Below, in pieces: positions 15,080-21,547 of a stretch of DNA of 22,602 bases. The number at the start of each line of letters is the position of its first letter. Position 1 is the first letter of the stretch. This stretch comes from Campylobacterales bacterium (GTDB taxonomy: Bacteria > Campylobacterota > Campylobacteria > Campylobacterales > QNZT01): NCBI GenBank assembly GCA_015489185.1, contig WGAE01000259.1, positions 1 to 22,602 of the forward strand. The letters are read 5' to 3'. The position numbers and the translations under genes were made by a program. Under the pieces are notes generated by a model that did no database searches, was not told the DNA's origin, and was given only the letters and a program-made list of their open reading frames with translations.

Positions 15080-15964
15080 TTACGCATAGACCTTTGCCAG
15101 TTTTTCACCGTACGCTTCATCGACCTCTTCGATCACATAGTTTTCGGGATCCTCGAGTACCGCTTTTGTCAAAAGGTGGTTGAGACGGTGACTTCCCGCA
15201 AAAGCGCTATAGGCACCGATATAGGGAAGTTGTAATAGTTTCAGGTCGCCGATCGCGTCGAGAATTTTATGTCGGACAAATTCATTGTTGTAGCGCAGAC
15301 CTTCGTTGTTGATGATTCTATTGTTGTCCAGAACAACGGCATTTTCAAGTGACGCACCGAGCGCGAGATTTTGTGAGCGGAGCATCTGTACATCTTTGAG
15401 AAAACCAAATGTACGCGCTCTGGAAATTTTGTCGATATACGCCTGTTTGCTGAAGGCGAAATCGTACTCCTGAAAGCCGATCGCCGGGTGATTAAAATGG
15501 ATTTGAAAATGGTAATGCAGTGTATCGGAAGGGGAGAGGCGTACATATTTTTCACCTTCGGTAACCTCCACCTCTTTGACGATGCGCATCACTTTTTTAT
15601 TTCCTGAGAGTTCCTGCAAGCCCGTTTCGTTGAACATCATGCAAAAACTGGTGCTGCTTCCGTCCATTACGGGAACTTCCGATGCGTCGATTTTGATCAG
15701 CAGGTTATCGATACCGAACGCGTAAATCGCCGAAAGCAAATGTTCGATTGTTGAAATGATACTTCCGTTTTTGCCGATGACGGTCGCCATACGTGTATCG
15801 ACGACGTTTTCGGGGATCGCTTCGATATAGGTGTTGGTGTCGGTCCGGTAAAAAACGATACCGCTTCCGGAATCGAGTGGCTGCATGCTGAAACGGATCG
15901 GTTCCCCTTTGTGCAGTCCGATGCCGACCCCTTTTATCTCTTTTTTAATAGTTAACTGTTTCAA
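15080..15964 (-). CDS. lpxC: UDP-3-O-acyl-N-acetylglucosamine deacetylase
   Basis: LpxC is the zinc amidase for the committed step of lipid A synthesis. The 294 residues cover both domains. Zinc ligands by pattern are H75 (TIEHLLSA), H232 and D236 (RHKILDAIGD), matching E. coli H79, H238 and D242. H263 in GSHRLNHLL matches the catalytic His265. Other family blocks are GIGLHKGEP, VVDTRMATV and EVPVMDGSS. The start is TTG at 15964 with AAGGAT upstream, lying inside the end of minC (20-base overlap), and no ATG alternative is sensible. The C-terminus lacks the long degradation tail, but I cannot say how turnover is controlled. Confidence 0.97.
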   Translation of the reverse strand: MKQLTIKKEIKGVGIGLHKGEPIRFSMQPLDSGSGIVFYRTDTNTYIEAIPENVVDTRMATVIGKNGSIISTIEHLLSAIYAFGIDNLLIKIDASEVPVMDGSSTSFCMMFNETGLQELSGNKKVMRIVKEVEVTEGEKYVRLSPSDTLHYHFQIHFNHPAIGFQEYDFAFSKQAYIDKISRARTFGFLKDVQMLRSQNLALGASLENAVVLDNNRIINNEGLRYNNEFVRHKILDAIGDLKLLQLPYIGAYSAFAGSHRLNHLLTKAVLEDPENYVIEEVDEAYGEKLAKVYA

Positions 15965-16574
15965 AAAGATCCTTTATAATCGCACCCTCTTTGCCGTACG
16001 TGATACGTTTGGGTTTTTTGTCCGCAAACGCATCGCGATCGAGTATGTCGCCGTTGAAGATCAGGTGTCCTTTGCCAAGCTCTTTGATGATCATATAGTC
16101 ACCGTCGCATTGCACCAGACCGTCGACGACGCCGTAGATCTCAACATTGCCTTCCGCAATCACTTTCGATGCACTGTTGACACGTCCGAAGATGGTTACA
16201 TCTCCTTCATGCACAACCTCTCTGCCTGATCTGATCGGTTGCTCGATCACCAGTGTTTTGACCTTCTCACTGACAATACGCAATGCAGGTTCTTTACTCT
16301 TTTTCGTACCGTTTTCAGGTGCGGTTTTTTCCATTATAGCAAGATTTTCGTTCTCTTTTTGTTTAGCCGGCATTTTAATGTGACACTCTTTTGCGAGTTT
16401 ATAGCAAAAACCGTGCGCATCCAAATAGTCGCGAACCGCGTCGCTGACATGACCGTTGATTAGCAAAAAGAAATCTTTGAGCAGTATTTCGTTTTTGTTC
16501 ATGTAATTGAAAAATGCGTCATCATCGGTGATTTCTATTTCAAAGATACGTAATTTTTTCTGTTTTGCTTTCAT
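15945..16574 (-). CDS. minC: Septum site-determining protein MinC
   Basis: MinC blocks FtsZ ring assembly away from midcell when recruited to the membrane by MinD. The 209-residue protein has an N-terminal domain (about 1-75) that should act on FtsZ, a Lys/Glu-rich linker (about 76-105), and a C-terminal beta-helix domain starting near LVIEQPIRSGREV, followed by repeated turns with VHEGDVTIFGRVNSASKVIAEGNVEI. The RSG motif and the GDVTIFGRV-type rungs are typical of MinC. minD and minE are not in the window. The ATG follows AGAGGAA, 10 bases after the M23 peptidase gene, and the end overlaps lpxC by 20 bases, so the three genes are probably co-transcribed. Confidence 0.9.
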   Translation of the reverse strand: MKAKQKKLRIFEIEITDDDAFFNYMNKNEILLKDFFLLINGHVSDAVRDYLDAHGFCYKLAKECHIKMPAKQKENENLAIMEKTAPENGTKKSKEPALRIVSEKVKTLVIEQPIRSGREVVHEGDVTIFGRVNSASKVIAEGNVEIYGVVDGLVQCDGDYMIIKELGKGHLIFNGDILDRDAFADKKPKRITYGKEGAIIKDLFETVNY

Positions 16575-16584
16575 CCGTATTCCT

Positions 16585-17970
16585 CTATTTGTCGATCATT
16601 TTTTTCGCATTTTCTATCACATCGATAATATTGGTCTGAATCCATTTTTTATCCATCCATTCGGCGGGACGAACGAAAATTCCCTGGACCAGCGTACTGA
16701 AATGGAGATGATCTCCAAGCGCCAGACCGGTTGCTCCCGTTTTAGCGCCGACCTCTCCCGCCTGCACCAGTTCACCGCGTTTTTTGAGCAGTGTCGAGCA
16801 GTGCCCGTAAACCGTATAAAGTCCCAGTCCATGGTAGACCATGAGCATATTGCCGTAGATACCGTTGTAGTTAGCAAAAACAACAATGCCTGGATTGCTG
16901 ATGATAATATCGTCCATGCGGATACTGGCCAGATCGATACCTAGATGATACGATTCACTGATGATGTTAGATTTATCTTTGTACCAGTAGTACCGATGAT
17001 CTCCGAAACTTCCGACCACTTTCCCGTTTCGAAGCGGATTGAAGGGTTGGATTTCGAAACTGTCGACACGGTTGTGGTCTACTTTGGAAGCGATTTCCTT
17101 GATCAGCGCATCGTTGGTTTGACGGTAGACTTCGTTGATAAATTTGAGTTTTTCCGTCGGAGAGAGATTTTTTGTCAGTTCCGGTTCATCCTCCGCGAGA
17201 TCAGCGATTTTTCCGTTGATGAAACGCTCTTTTGCCTGCAGATACGATGTGCGGTATTTGCGGCTTTTGAGGAAAAATCCGATACGTGCTCTGGAGACAT
17301 TGCCCGCTTCATCTTTTGCAATCACTTTGGCACTGAAACGTTTTTGCGTAATGGGCCATGCCAGCAGGACGATATAATACCCCTCTTTATAGAACGGAAT
17401 CGGCTGGAACCGTTTGCCGAAGTTGGTCTCGACATAAAGTTCTTTGAGGTTTGCGTCCGCGGCTTTGAAAATTGCCACCGCGGAACCGCCGCGGGTGATA
17501 CCGTAGGAGTTGATCAGTGCAAAGACATCCGGTTTCTGGTTATCGATGCGAAGACGCGCTTTTTTGACGTTGCTGTTTCCTTTGAAGAAGTTCCATTTGC
17601 TGATATCCTGTGCAATGACTGTCAAGATCAGTGTATCGCTTTCATGCACAAAACCGAGTTTAGGATAGCGTATTTGCAAACGGTAGGATTTGGGCGCTTT
17701 TTTGAAGTCGACATCTGCGATTTTGATCCGTTCACTACCGTTGCTCAGGTAGGCAATCACTTTTTTCAGACCACTGTCGTCGCTGATGTTGATATCGAAA
17801 GGGTGGTGACTGTTCCAGAAGCGCTCCAGAGGCATCTCAATGACGGGTCGATTAGTTTCGAACTCGTTGGAGTGCAATATTTTATAGATTGCGTATCCTC
17901 CGCCGAGGAGTATGAAAATTGCCAAAAGGGTTCCGAGTGCGCTGGCTTTTCGTTTTTGTCGCATTTTCAT
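16585..17970 (-). CDS. M23 family peptidoglycan endopeptidase, membrane-anchored
   Basis: This 461-residue enzyme should cut peptidoglycan peptide cross-links in the periplasm. It has one N-terminal transmembrane anchor (SALGTLLAIFILLGGGYAIY, about 9-28), a long periplasmic region with strand-rich domains (about 35-310), and the C-terminal LytM domain. Zinc ligands are H342 and D346 (HLGID) and H423 (second His of HLHF); H390 (YGHC) and H421 complete the active site. It resembles the Helicobacter Csd and Campylobacter Pgp3 cell-shape enzymes, and the Campylobacter gene beside lpxC is of this type, but I do not assign a symbol. It overlaps the DHH gene as ATGA and precedes minC, linking wall cutting with division-site control. 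Confidence 0.9.
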   Translation of the reverse strand: MKMRQKRKASALGTLLAIFILLGGGYAIYKILHSNEFETNRPVIEMPLERFWNSHHPFDINISDDSGLKKVIAYLSNGSERIKIADVDFKKAPKSYRLQIRYPKLGFVHESDTLILTVIAQDISKWNFFKGNSNVKKARLRIDNQKPDVFALINSYGITRGGSAVAIFKAADANLKELYVETNFGKRFQPIPFYKEGYYIVLLAWPITQKRFSAKVIAKDEAGNVSRARIGFFLKSRKYRTSYLQAKERFINGKIADLAEDEPELTKNLSPTEKLKFINEVYRQTNDALIKEIASKVDHNRVDSFEIQPFNPLRNGKVVGSFGDHRYYWYKDKSNIISESYHLGIDLASIRMDDIIISNPGIVVFANYNGIYGNMLMVYHGLGLYTVYGHCSTLLKKRGELVQAGEVGAKTGATGLALGDHLHFSTLVQGIFVRPAEWMDKKWIQTNIIDVIENAKKMIDK

Positions 17971-18902
17971 GATAACTCCGCCTTCTCCAGTATCTCTGCT
18001 ATGATTTTTTCGGTATTTTTGTGTCGGACGGTAAATCCTGCTGCACGTTTGTGTCCGCCGCCGCCCATAGATACGGCGATACGGGAAACATCGATACGTG
18101 TTTTGGAACGAAGGGAGACTTTAAATCCCTCCTGCTCCTCGATCAGTAAAATTGCCAGTTCAACCGTTGCCAGGGAGCGTATCAGGTTGACGCAGGCGTC
18201 ACTGTCAGAACGTAACGCGCCCGTTTTTTTGAAATCGTCCAGATTTAAAACGGCGTATCCTACCATAGCATGGTTAATAAGTTCCAGTTTTTGGACGGTC
18301 AGCGCTTCAAGTCGTAGTTTTGCTAAAGAGTTGCGTTCTTTGAGTTGCCTGGCGATGAACGCTGGATCCGCTTTGGCGGCAATCAGTTTCGATGCCGTTT
18401 CGAACGCGACGATATTGGTGTTATCGTAGGAAAAAAATCCGGTATCTTCCGCGAGTGCGGTGTAGATACAGGTGGCGACGTCCCGTCTGAGTGAAATGCC
18501 GTTTTCTTCCAGCAGTTTCAAAACGACGGACGAAGCGCTCGGCATCGTCTCATCGATCAGATTGATATCGCCGTAGCGGGTATTGGTAATATGGTGGTCG
18601 ATATTGATGAGCGGGATATCCTGTTTTTCAATGCCGAGTCTGTCAAAACTTCCGCAGTCAAAACTGATGATCAGATCGATATGTTCGGGAAGCGCCGGGC
18701 GTATTTTTTCATAGTTGGGCAGGAAATCGTATCGGATTGGAAGCGGTGTCGTGCGATTGACCGCGGTTACTTTTTTGCCCATCGATTTCAGGATCGGGTA
18801 GAGTGCAAGTTGACTTCCCAGCGCGTCACCGTCGGGATTGATATGCGATATCAAAACAATACGACTGCTCGCTTCGATGCGCTGCCAGGCTTCACGGTAC
18901 AA
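17967..18902 (-). CDS. DHH/DHHA1 phosphoesterase (NrnA-like)
   Basis: This 311-residue protein belongs to the RecJ-like DHH family. NrnA-type members degrade very short RNAs or linear dinucleotides and can remove phosphate from pAp. Motifs present are SHINPDGDALGS (D24, D26), FDCGS (D82), the DHH triad (D102-H103-H104 in NIDHHITN), EDTGFF, and the DHHA1 substrate-binding GGGHKRAAGF near residue 285. All metal ligands appear intact. The start is a TTG at 18902 with GAGGA upstream. Its end overlaps the M23 peptidase start (ATGA). Whether it acts on pAp, nanoRNA or cyclic-dinucleotide products cannot be decided from sequence alone. Confidence 0.9.
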   Translation of the reverse strand: MYREAWQRIEASSRIVLISHINPDGDALGSQLALYPILKSMGKKVTAVNRTTPLPIRYDFLPNYEKIRPALPEHIDLIISFDCGSFDRLGIEKQDIPLINIDHHITNTRYGDINLIDETMPSASSVVLKLLEENGISLRRDVATCIYTALAEDTGFFSYDNTNIVAFETASKLIAAKADPAFIARQLKERNSLAKLRLEALTVQKLELINHAMVGYAVLNLDDFKKTGALRSDSDACVNLIRSLATVELAILLIEEQEGFKVSLRSKTRIDVSRIAVSMGGGGHKRAAGFTVRHKNTEKIIAEILEKAELS

Positions 18903-18945
18903 AAGACGATCCTCACGTTGAAATTTTGGGAAAAATAATTTGACT

Positions 18946-18951
18946 TATATA
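18946..18951 (-). promoter_or_regulatory. Candidate extended -10 promoter for the DHH-M23-minC-lpxC run
   Basis: On the minus strand TGCTATATA (extended -10 form) occurs 44 bases before the DHH start codon, in the 99-base gap downstream of the phosphatidyltransferase gene. It would start the long envelope operon at about 18938. No clear -35 or terminator for the preceding gene is seen. Confidence 0.35.
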
Positions 18952-19001
18952 GCAAAGGAAGTGTATACAAAAATGACTGAGAAGCTGTTTATCCCGGCAG
19001 A

Positions 19002-19559
19002 TTAGTTTCTGTATCGCCATGCGTGCCATAGTGTACGGATATCGGTCTTTTGTTCTTTTAAAATCAGGGTGATTGTGATATTTTCAAGCGCTTCGATTGC
19101 CAAAAACCAGACGGCAATATGAAATAAAAGCGGTTTATGAAAGAGTAGCAATACGACCACTCCTGTACTCATCAGCAATGCTGAAATTTTTGTGATCCAG
19201 GTGTGGTAACTGGCAAGTTTGCCGAATTTGATCAGGGTAAAAACGGCAGGTAACAGATAGAGGATGAGTGCGGCGATAATATACGCTTTTTCACTTTTGA
19301 CAATCTCCGGAAAGAGCAGCCAGACGGCGACAGGTGTGGTCAAATAGGTGGCGATATCACCGTAGCTGTCGAGTCTGGCTCCCAGTTCGGAAGTTTGATG
19401 GAGTATGCGTGCCAGAAAGCCGTCGAGTGCATCGGAAAGGAGCATCGCGAAAAAGAGTGTAAAAAAGAGGGTTTTCATACCTGCCCACGCCGCGAGCAGA
19501 AGCATCGGCGCAGCGGCAATACGAAAAAAGCTTAGAAGATTAGGGAGTGTCAGCGGCAT
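19002..19559 (-). CDS. CDP-alcohol phosphatidyltransferase family protein
   Basis: This 185-residue integral membrane enzyme carries the exact family motif DG-x2-AR-x8-G-x3-D-x3-D: D43, D46-G47, A50-R51, G60, D64 and D68. It should transfer a phosphatidyl group from CDP-diacylglycerol to an alcohol, with phosphatidylglycerophosphate or a related phospholipid as product. About five or six hydrophobic segments follow. Which alcohol it uses is not clear; pgsA is possible, but I leave the symbol blank because a canonical pgsA may lie elsewhere. The gap to the DUF2905 gene upstream is three bases and no strong ribosome site is visible, so translation probably depends on the upstream gene. Confidence 0.87.
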   Translation of the reverse strand: MPLTLPNLLSFFRIAAAPMLLLAAWAGMKTLFFTLFFAMLLSDALDGFLARILHQTSELGARLDSYGDIATYLTTPVAVWLLFPEIVKSEKAYIIAALILYLLPAVFTLIKFGKLASYHTWITKISALLMSTGVVVLLLFHKPLLFHIAVWFLAIEALENITITLILKEQKTDIRTLWHAWRYRN

Positions 19560-19562
19560 AGG

Positions 19563-19787
19563 TTATTTGAAAAATTTTCCGAAAAGGTAGAGAACAAGCG
19601 AGAGTACAATACTCAGCAGAATCGAAGTTGTCAGCGGAAAGTAAAAGGAAAAATTCTCTTTTTTGTAATAGATATCTCCCGGCAGACGTCCCGGATGAAA
19701 CGGCAATTTGTCGCTGAATGTCAACAGGAGTCCCAGAACCGTCAGAATCACTCCGAACATTGTCAGCAGTTTACCCAGTTCGCTCAT
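19563..19787 (-). CDS. DUF2905 small membrane protein
   Basis: This 74-residue protein has two transmembrane helices (about 6-24 and 50-70) joined by a loop with the family signature FHPGRLPGDIYYKKENFSFYFP, typical of DUF2905. The function of the family is unknown. The ATG at 19787 has AAGGAG upstream and overlaps the DUF2238 stop as ATGA. The longer frame to 19952 is not supported. Confidence 0.85.
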   Translation of the reverse strand: MSELGKLLTMFGVILTVLGLLLTFSDKLPFHPGRLPGDIYYKKENFSFYFPLTTSILLSIVLSLVLYLFGKFFK

Positions 19788-20383
19788 GTGCGCTCCTTGT
19801 CGAAATGAAGATAGTATCGATAAAAGAGGATCAGGTTGATCGCACCGCCGCAAACGGCAGCAAGCGTATCTTTGTGCGCATCCCAGACATCGTCCTGGGT
19901 ACCCAGAAACGCCATACCCAGATCGGGATGAAAGATCATCGTTGCCGCCCATTCGAGTAGTTCGTAAAAGGTCGAGATCGAAGTGATCAGTAAAAAGACA
20001 AACCAGAGTGCGATTTTGTTGTCTCCGATGATTTGACGAAAAATTTCGAAAAGCGGACGAAAAAGCAGCAATCCGAAAAGAAAGTGTACGACACGATCGT
20101 AATGGTTGCGTGAAAAGTGAAACAGTTGGGTAATAAAATCAAAAAAGGGCATTTCGGCGTAGGTATAATGCGCGCCGAGTTCATGAAGTGCTCCAAAAAG
20201 CAGCAGCAATCCCAGCGCCGAAGTGGAGAGACGGTATCTTTTATCCAGCCAGATTACAAGTGGAAAAAAGATAATTACAAGCACGTTTTCGAGTAACCAG
20301 TCCTGGGGATACTTCGGATCGATTGCCGCAACGACCCATATGATGACGAAAATTGCGTAAAGTATCCAGTGTCTGCGTGCCAT
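19784..20383 (-). CDS. DUF2238 (YjdF-like) integral membrane protein
   Basis: This 199-residue protein has about six hydrophobic helices and the DUF2238/YjdF signature blocks HELGAHYTYAEMPF, NHYDRVVHFLFGLL, YELLEWAATM and GTQDDVWDAHKDTLAA. The conserved His, Asp and Glu residues in the membrane suggest metal or proton chemistry, but no activity is established. It is the first gene of a three-gene membrane operon with DUF2905 and the phosphatidyltransferase. A promoter lies just upstream. Confidence 0.87.
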   Translation of the reverse strand: MARRHWILYAIFVIIWVVAAIDPKYPQDWLLENVLVIIFFPLVIWLDKRYRLSTSALGLLLLFGALHELGAHYTYAEMPFFDFITQLFHFSRNHYDRVVHFLFGLLLFRPLFEIFRQIIGDNKIALWFVFLLITSISTFYELLEWAATMIFHPDLGMAFLGTQDDVWDAHKDTLAAVCGGAINLILFYRYYLHFDKERT

Positions 20384-20411
20384 AGCGTCTCTTTCTTTTT
20401 TGCTTACGCTA

Positions 20412-20417
20412 ATTATA
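20412..20417 (-). promoter_or_regulatory. Extended -10 promoter of the DUF2238 operon
   Basis: On the minus strand TGCTATAAT is a perfect extended -10, 29 bases before the DUF2238 ATG. Transcription would begin near 20405. AAGAAAGAGA precedes the ATG as a moderate ribosome site. Confidence 0.6.
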
Positions 20418-20457
20418 GCAGGAATTGTGACTTTTTGGTGTGATTGTTACATATTGG

Positions 20458-21051
20458 CTATTTGATCTGTTCGAGCCGGTTGGCGTCATTTGCGTTTTTG
20501 ATAATGATATCGGTGATCTCACTTTCGGAGTAATCTCCCTCTTTTGCTTTTTCACCCAGCAGATCGGCACGTATGCGTACCGTCAGGCGGCAGAGTGCGT
20601 CTGAGATTGCCGCCGTGTCGTTGCGAAAGGTGGTATCATGCGCGCTTTCGGAGATTACTTTCAGAAAACGGTTGTATTCGTCAAGTACCGAAGGTGAAGC
20701 GACAATCGCGAGTTTGTGTGTCAGAAAATGGAGTCTCGAAAGATCGCTTTGGGCGATACGCTCTTTGGTAGACATCTCTTCGATCAGATCGAGCAGATTT
20801 TCGTAAATGGCGGTTTTAAGATGCAAAAATTTAATACTCTGCTCTTTTTCCAGTTCCATTGCTGTCTGTTTGTTCAGTAACAGTGATGTGATGAAGACTG
20901 TTGCGATCGTCCCCAGTATGATCAGAACAATCTCCTGTGAAAAGGGGACCGTATCGGAGACTTTATAGGCATAGCGGAGAAAAAAGTAACCGCCGACAAA
21001 GGTAAACAGTGTCAGCAGCAGGTAAGTGATCTCTTTTTGACGTACGTTCAT
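20458..21051 (-). CDS. Uncharacterised two-helix membrane protein with cytosolic helical domain
   Basis: This 197-residue protein has two N-terminal transmembrane helices (about 8-28 and 39-59) followed by a charged, mostly helical cytosolic region (KQTAMELEKEQSIKFLHLKT and onward). This topology, with a K/E-rich linker and a helical bundle, recurs in poorly described bacterial membrane proteins, and I do not recognise a named family. AAGGAG precedes the ATG, and TATATT (21071-21076, minus strand) is a plausible -10. The 74-base gap downstream carries the next promoter. Function unknown. Confidence 0.7.
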   Translation of the reverse strand: MNVRQKEITYLLLTLFTFVGGYFFLRYAYKVSDTVPFSQEIVLIILGTIATVFITSLLLNKQTAMELEKEQSIKFLHLKTAIYENLLDLIEEMSTKERIAQSDLSRLHFLTHKLAIVASPSVLDEYNRFLKVISESAHDTTFRNDTAAISDALCRLTVRIRADLLGEKAKEGDYSESEITDIIIKNANDANRLEQIK

Positions 21052-21070
21052 GAAGACTCCTTCGTTTTCA

Positions 21071-21076
21071 AATATA
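21071..21076 (-). promoter_or_regulatory. Candidate -10 box of the two-helix membrane protein gene
   Basis: TATATT on the minus strand is 20 bases before the ATG at 21051. It lies in a 145-base AT-rich gap that must also hold the promoter of the divergent integrase-like gene. Confidence 0.35.
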
Positions 21077-21116
21077 GTACTTTATCGGCTCTGAAAAATG
21101 CGAATGAAGTGAATAG

Positions 21117-21133
21117 TATTTCATATTGAAATA
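21117..21133. repeat. Short palindrome in a divergent promoter region
   Basis: TATTTCA (21117-21123) and TGAAATA (21127-21133) are perfect 7-base arms around TAT. Similar ATATTGAAA words recur just downstream (about 21147-21154). The site lies between two divergent genes and could be an operator, but AT-rich DNA makes chance likely. Confidence 0.3.
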
Positions 21134-21196
21134 AAAATTCTCTTTATATTGAAAAATATATACAATTTGAATATATAAAGCAGACAGGAGCAGTTC

Positions 21197-21547
21197 ATGA
21201 AGCTTGATCGTAGACTTTTTAACGCTCTGGAGTCACAGATGCAGGCAAAAGGGTATGCCCCGATGTTGCGACGTCGCTATCATCGTGTGGTCGAACAGTT
21301 TATCGTTTTTCACGGCAAACGTGATCCCGGATATATGGGGATGAGGGAAATCGAGCTCTTTTTGGGGTTTCTGGAGCGTCAGGGAGTAGGTAGCAAAGAG
21401 CGGGAGAGCACATTTCAGGCTTTACTCTTTTTGTATACCTATGTTTTGAAAAAAGCGTTGCAAAAAGAGTATCTGGCGGCATCACGCCAAATGAACGGAG
21501 GTAACAATACGGGACATAAACCCGTGCAACAGGTGATGACCTTTTAA
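21197..21547 (+). CDS. Stand-alone integrase N-terminal (SAM-like, core-binding) domain protein
   Basis: This 116-residue protein resembles only the DNA core-binding domain of tyrosine recombinases, in particular the SAM-like N-terminal domain of integron-type integrases. The visible pattern is a helix LFNALESQMQAKGYAPMLRR, then YHRVVEQFIVFHGKRDP, MGMREIELFLGFLERQG, and STFQALLFLYTYVLKKAL. The tyrosine recombinase catalytic domain (R-H-R-Y) is absent; the protein ends soon after with a Gly/Asn-rich tail, and the next gene, flhB, begins on the other strand in overlap. AGGAG precedes the ATG. It may be a domesticated DNA-binding protein or an integrase remnant. No recombination activity is expected. 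Confidence 0.75.
   Translation: MKLDRRLFNALESQMQAKGYAPMLRRRYHRVVEQFIVFHGKRDPGYMGMREIELFLGFLERQGVGSKERESTFQALLFLYTYVLKKALQKEYLAASRQMNGGNNTGHKPVQQVMTF

Noticed and set aside
16945..18429. A 494-codon open frame on the plus strand, opposite the M23 peptidase and DHH genes
   Set aside because: The minus-strand genes have full conserved motifs there. The antisense frame has no ribosome site or recognisable domain and reads as low-quality Phe/Asp/Arg-rich sequence, as expected from the opposite strand of coding DNA.
18973..19005. A 10-codon plus-strand frame (MTEKLFIPAD) with AAAGGAAG upstream
   Set aside because: Spacing to the ATG is long, the frame ends inside the phosphatidyltransferase gene on the other strand, and the surrounding bases are better explained as a minus-strand promoter region.
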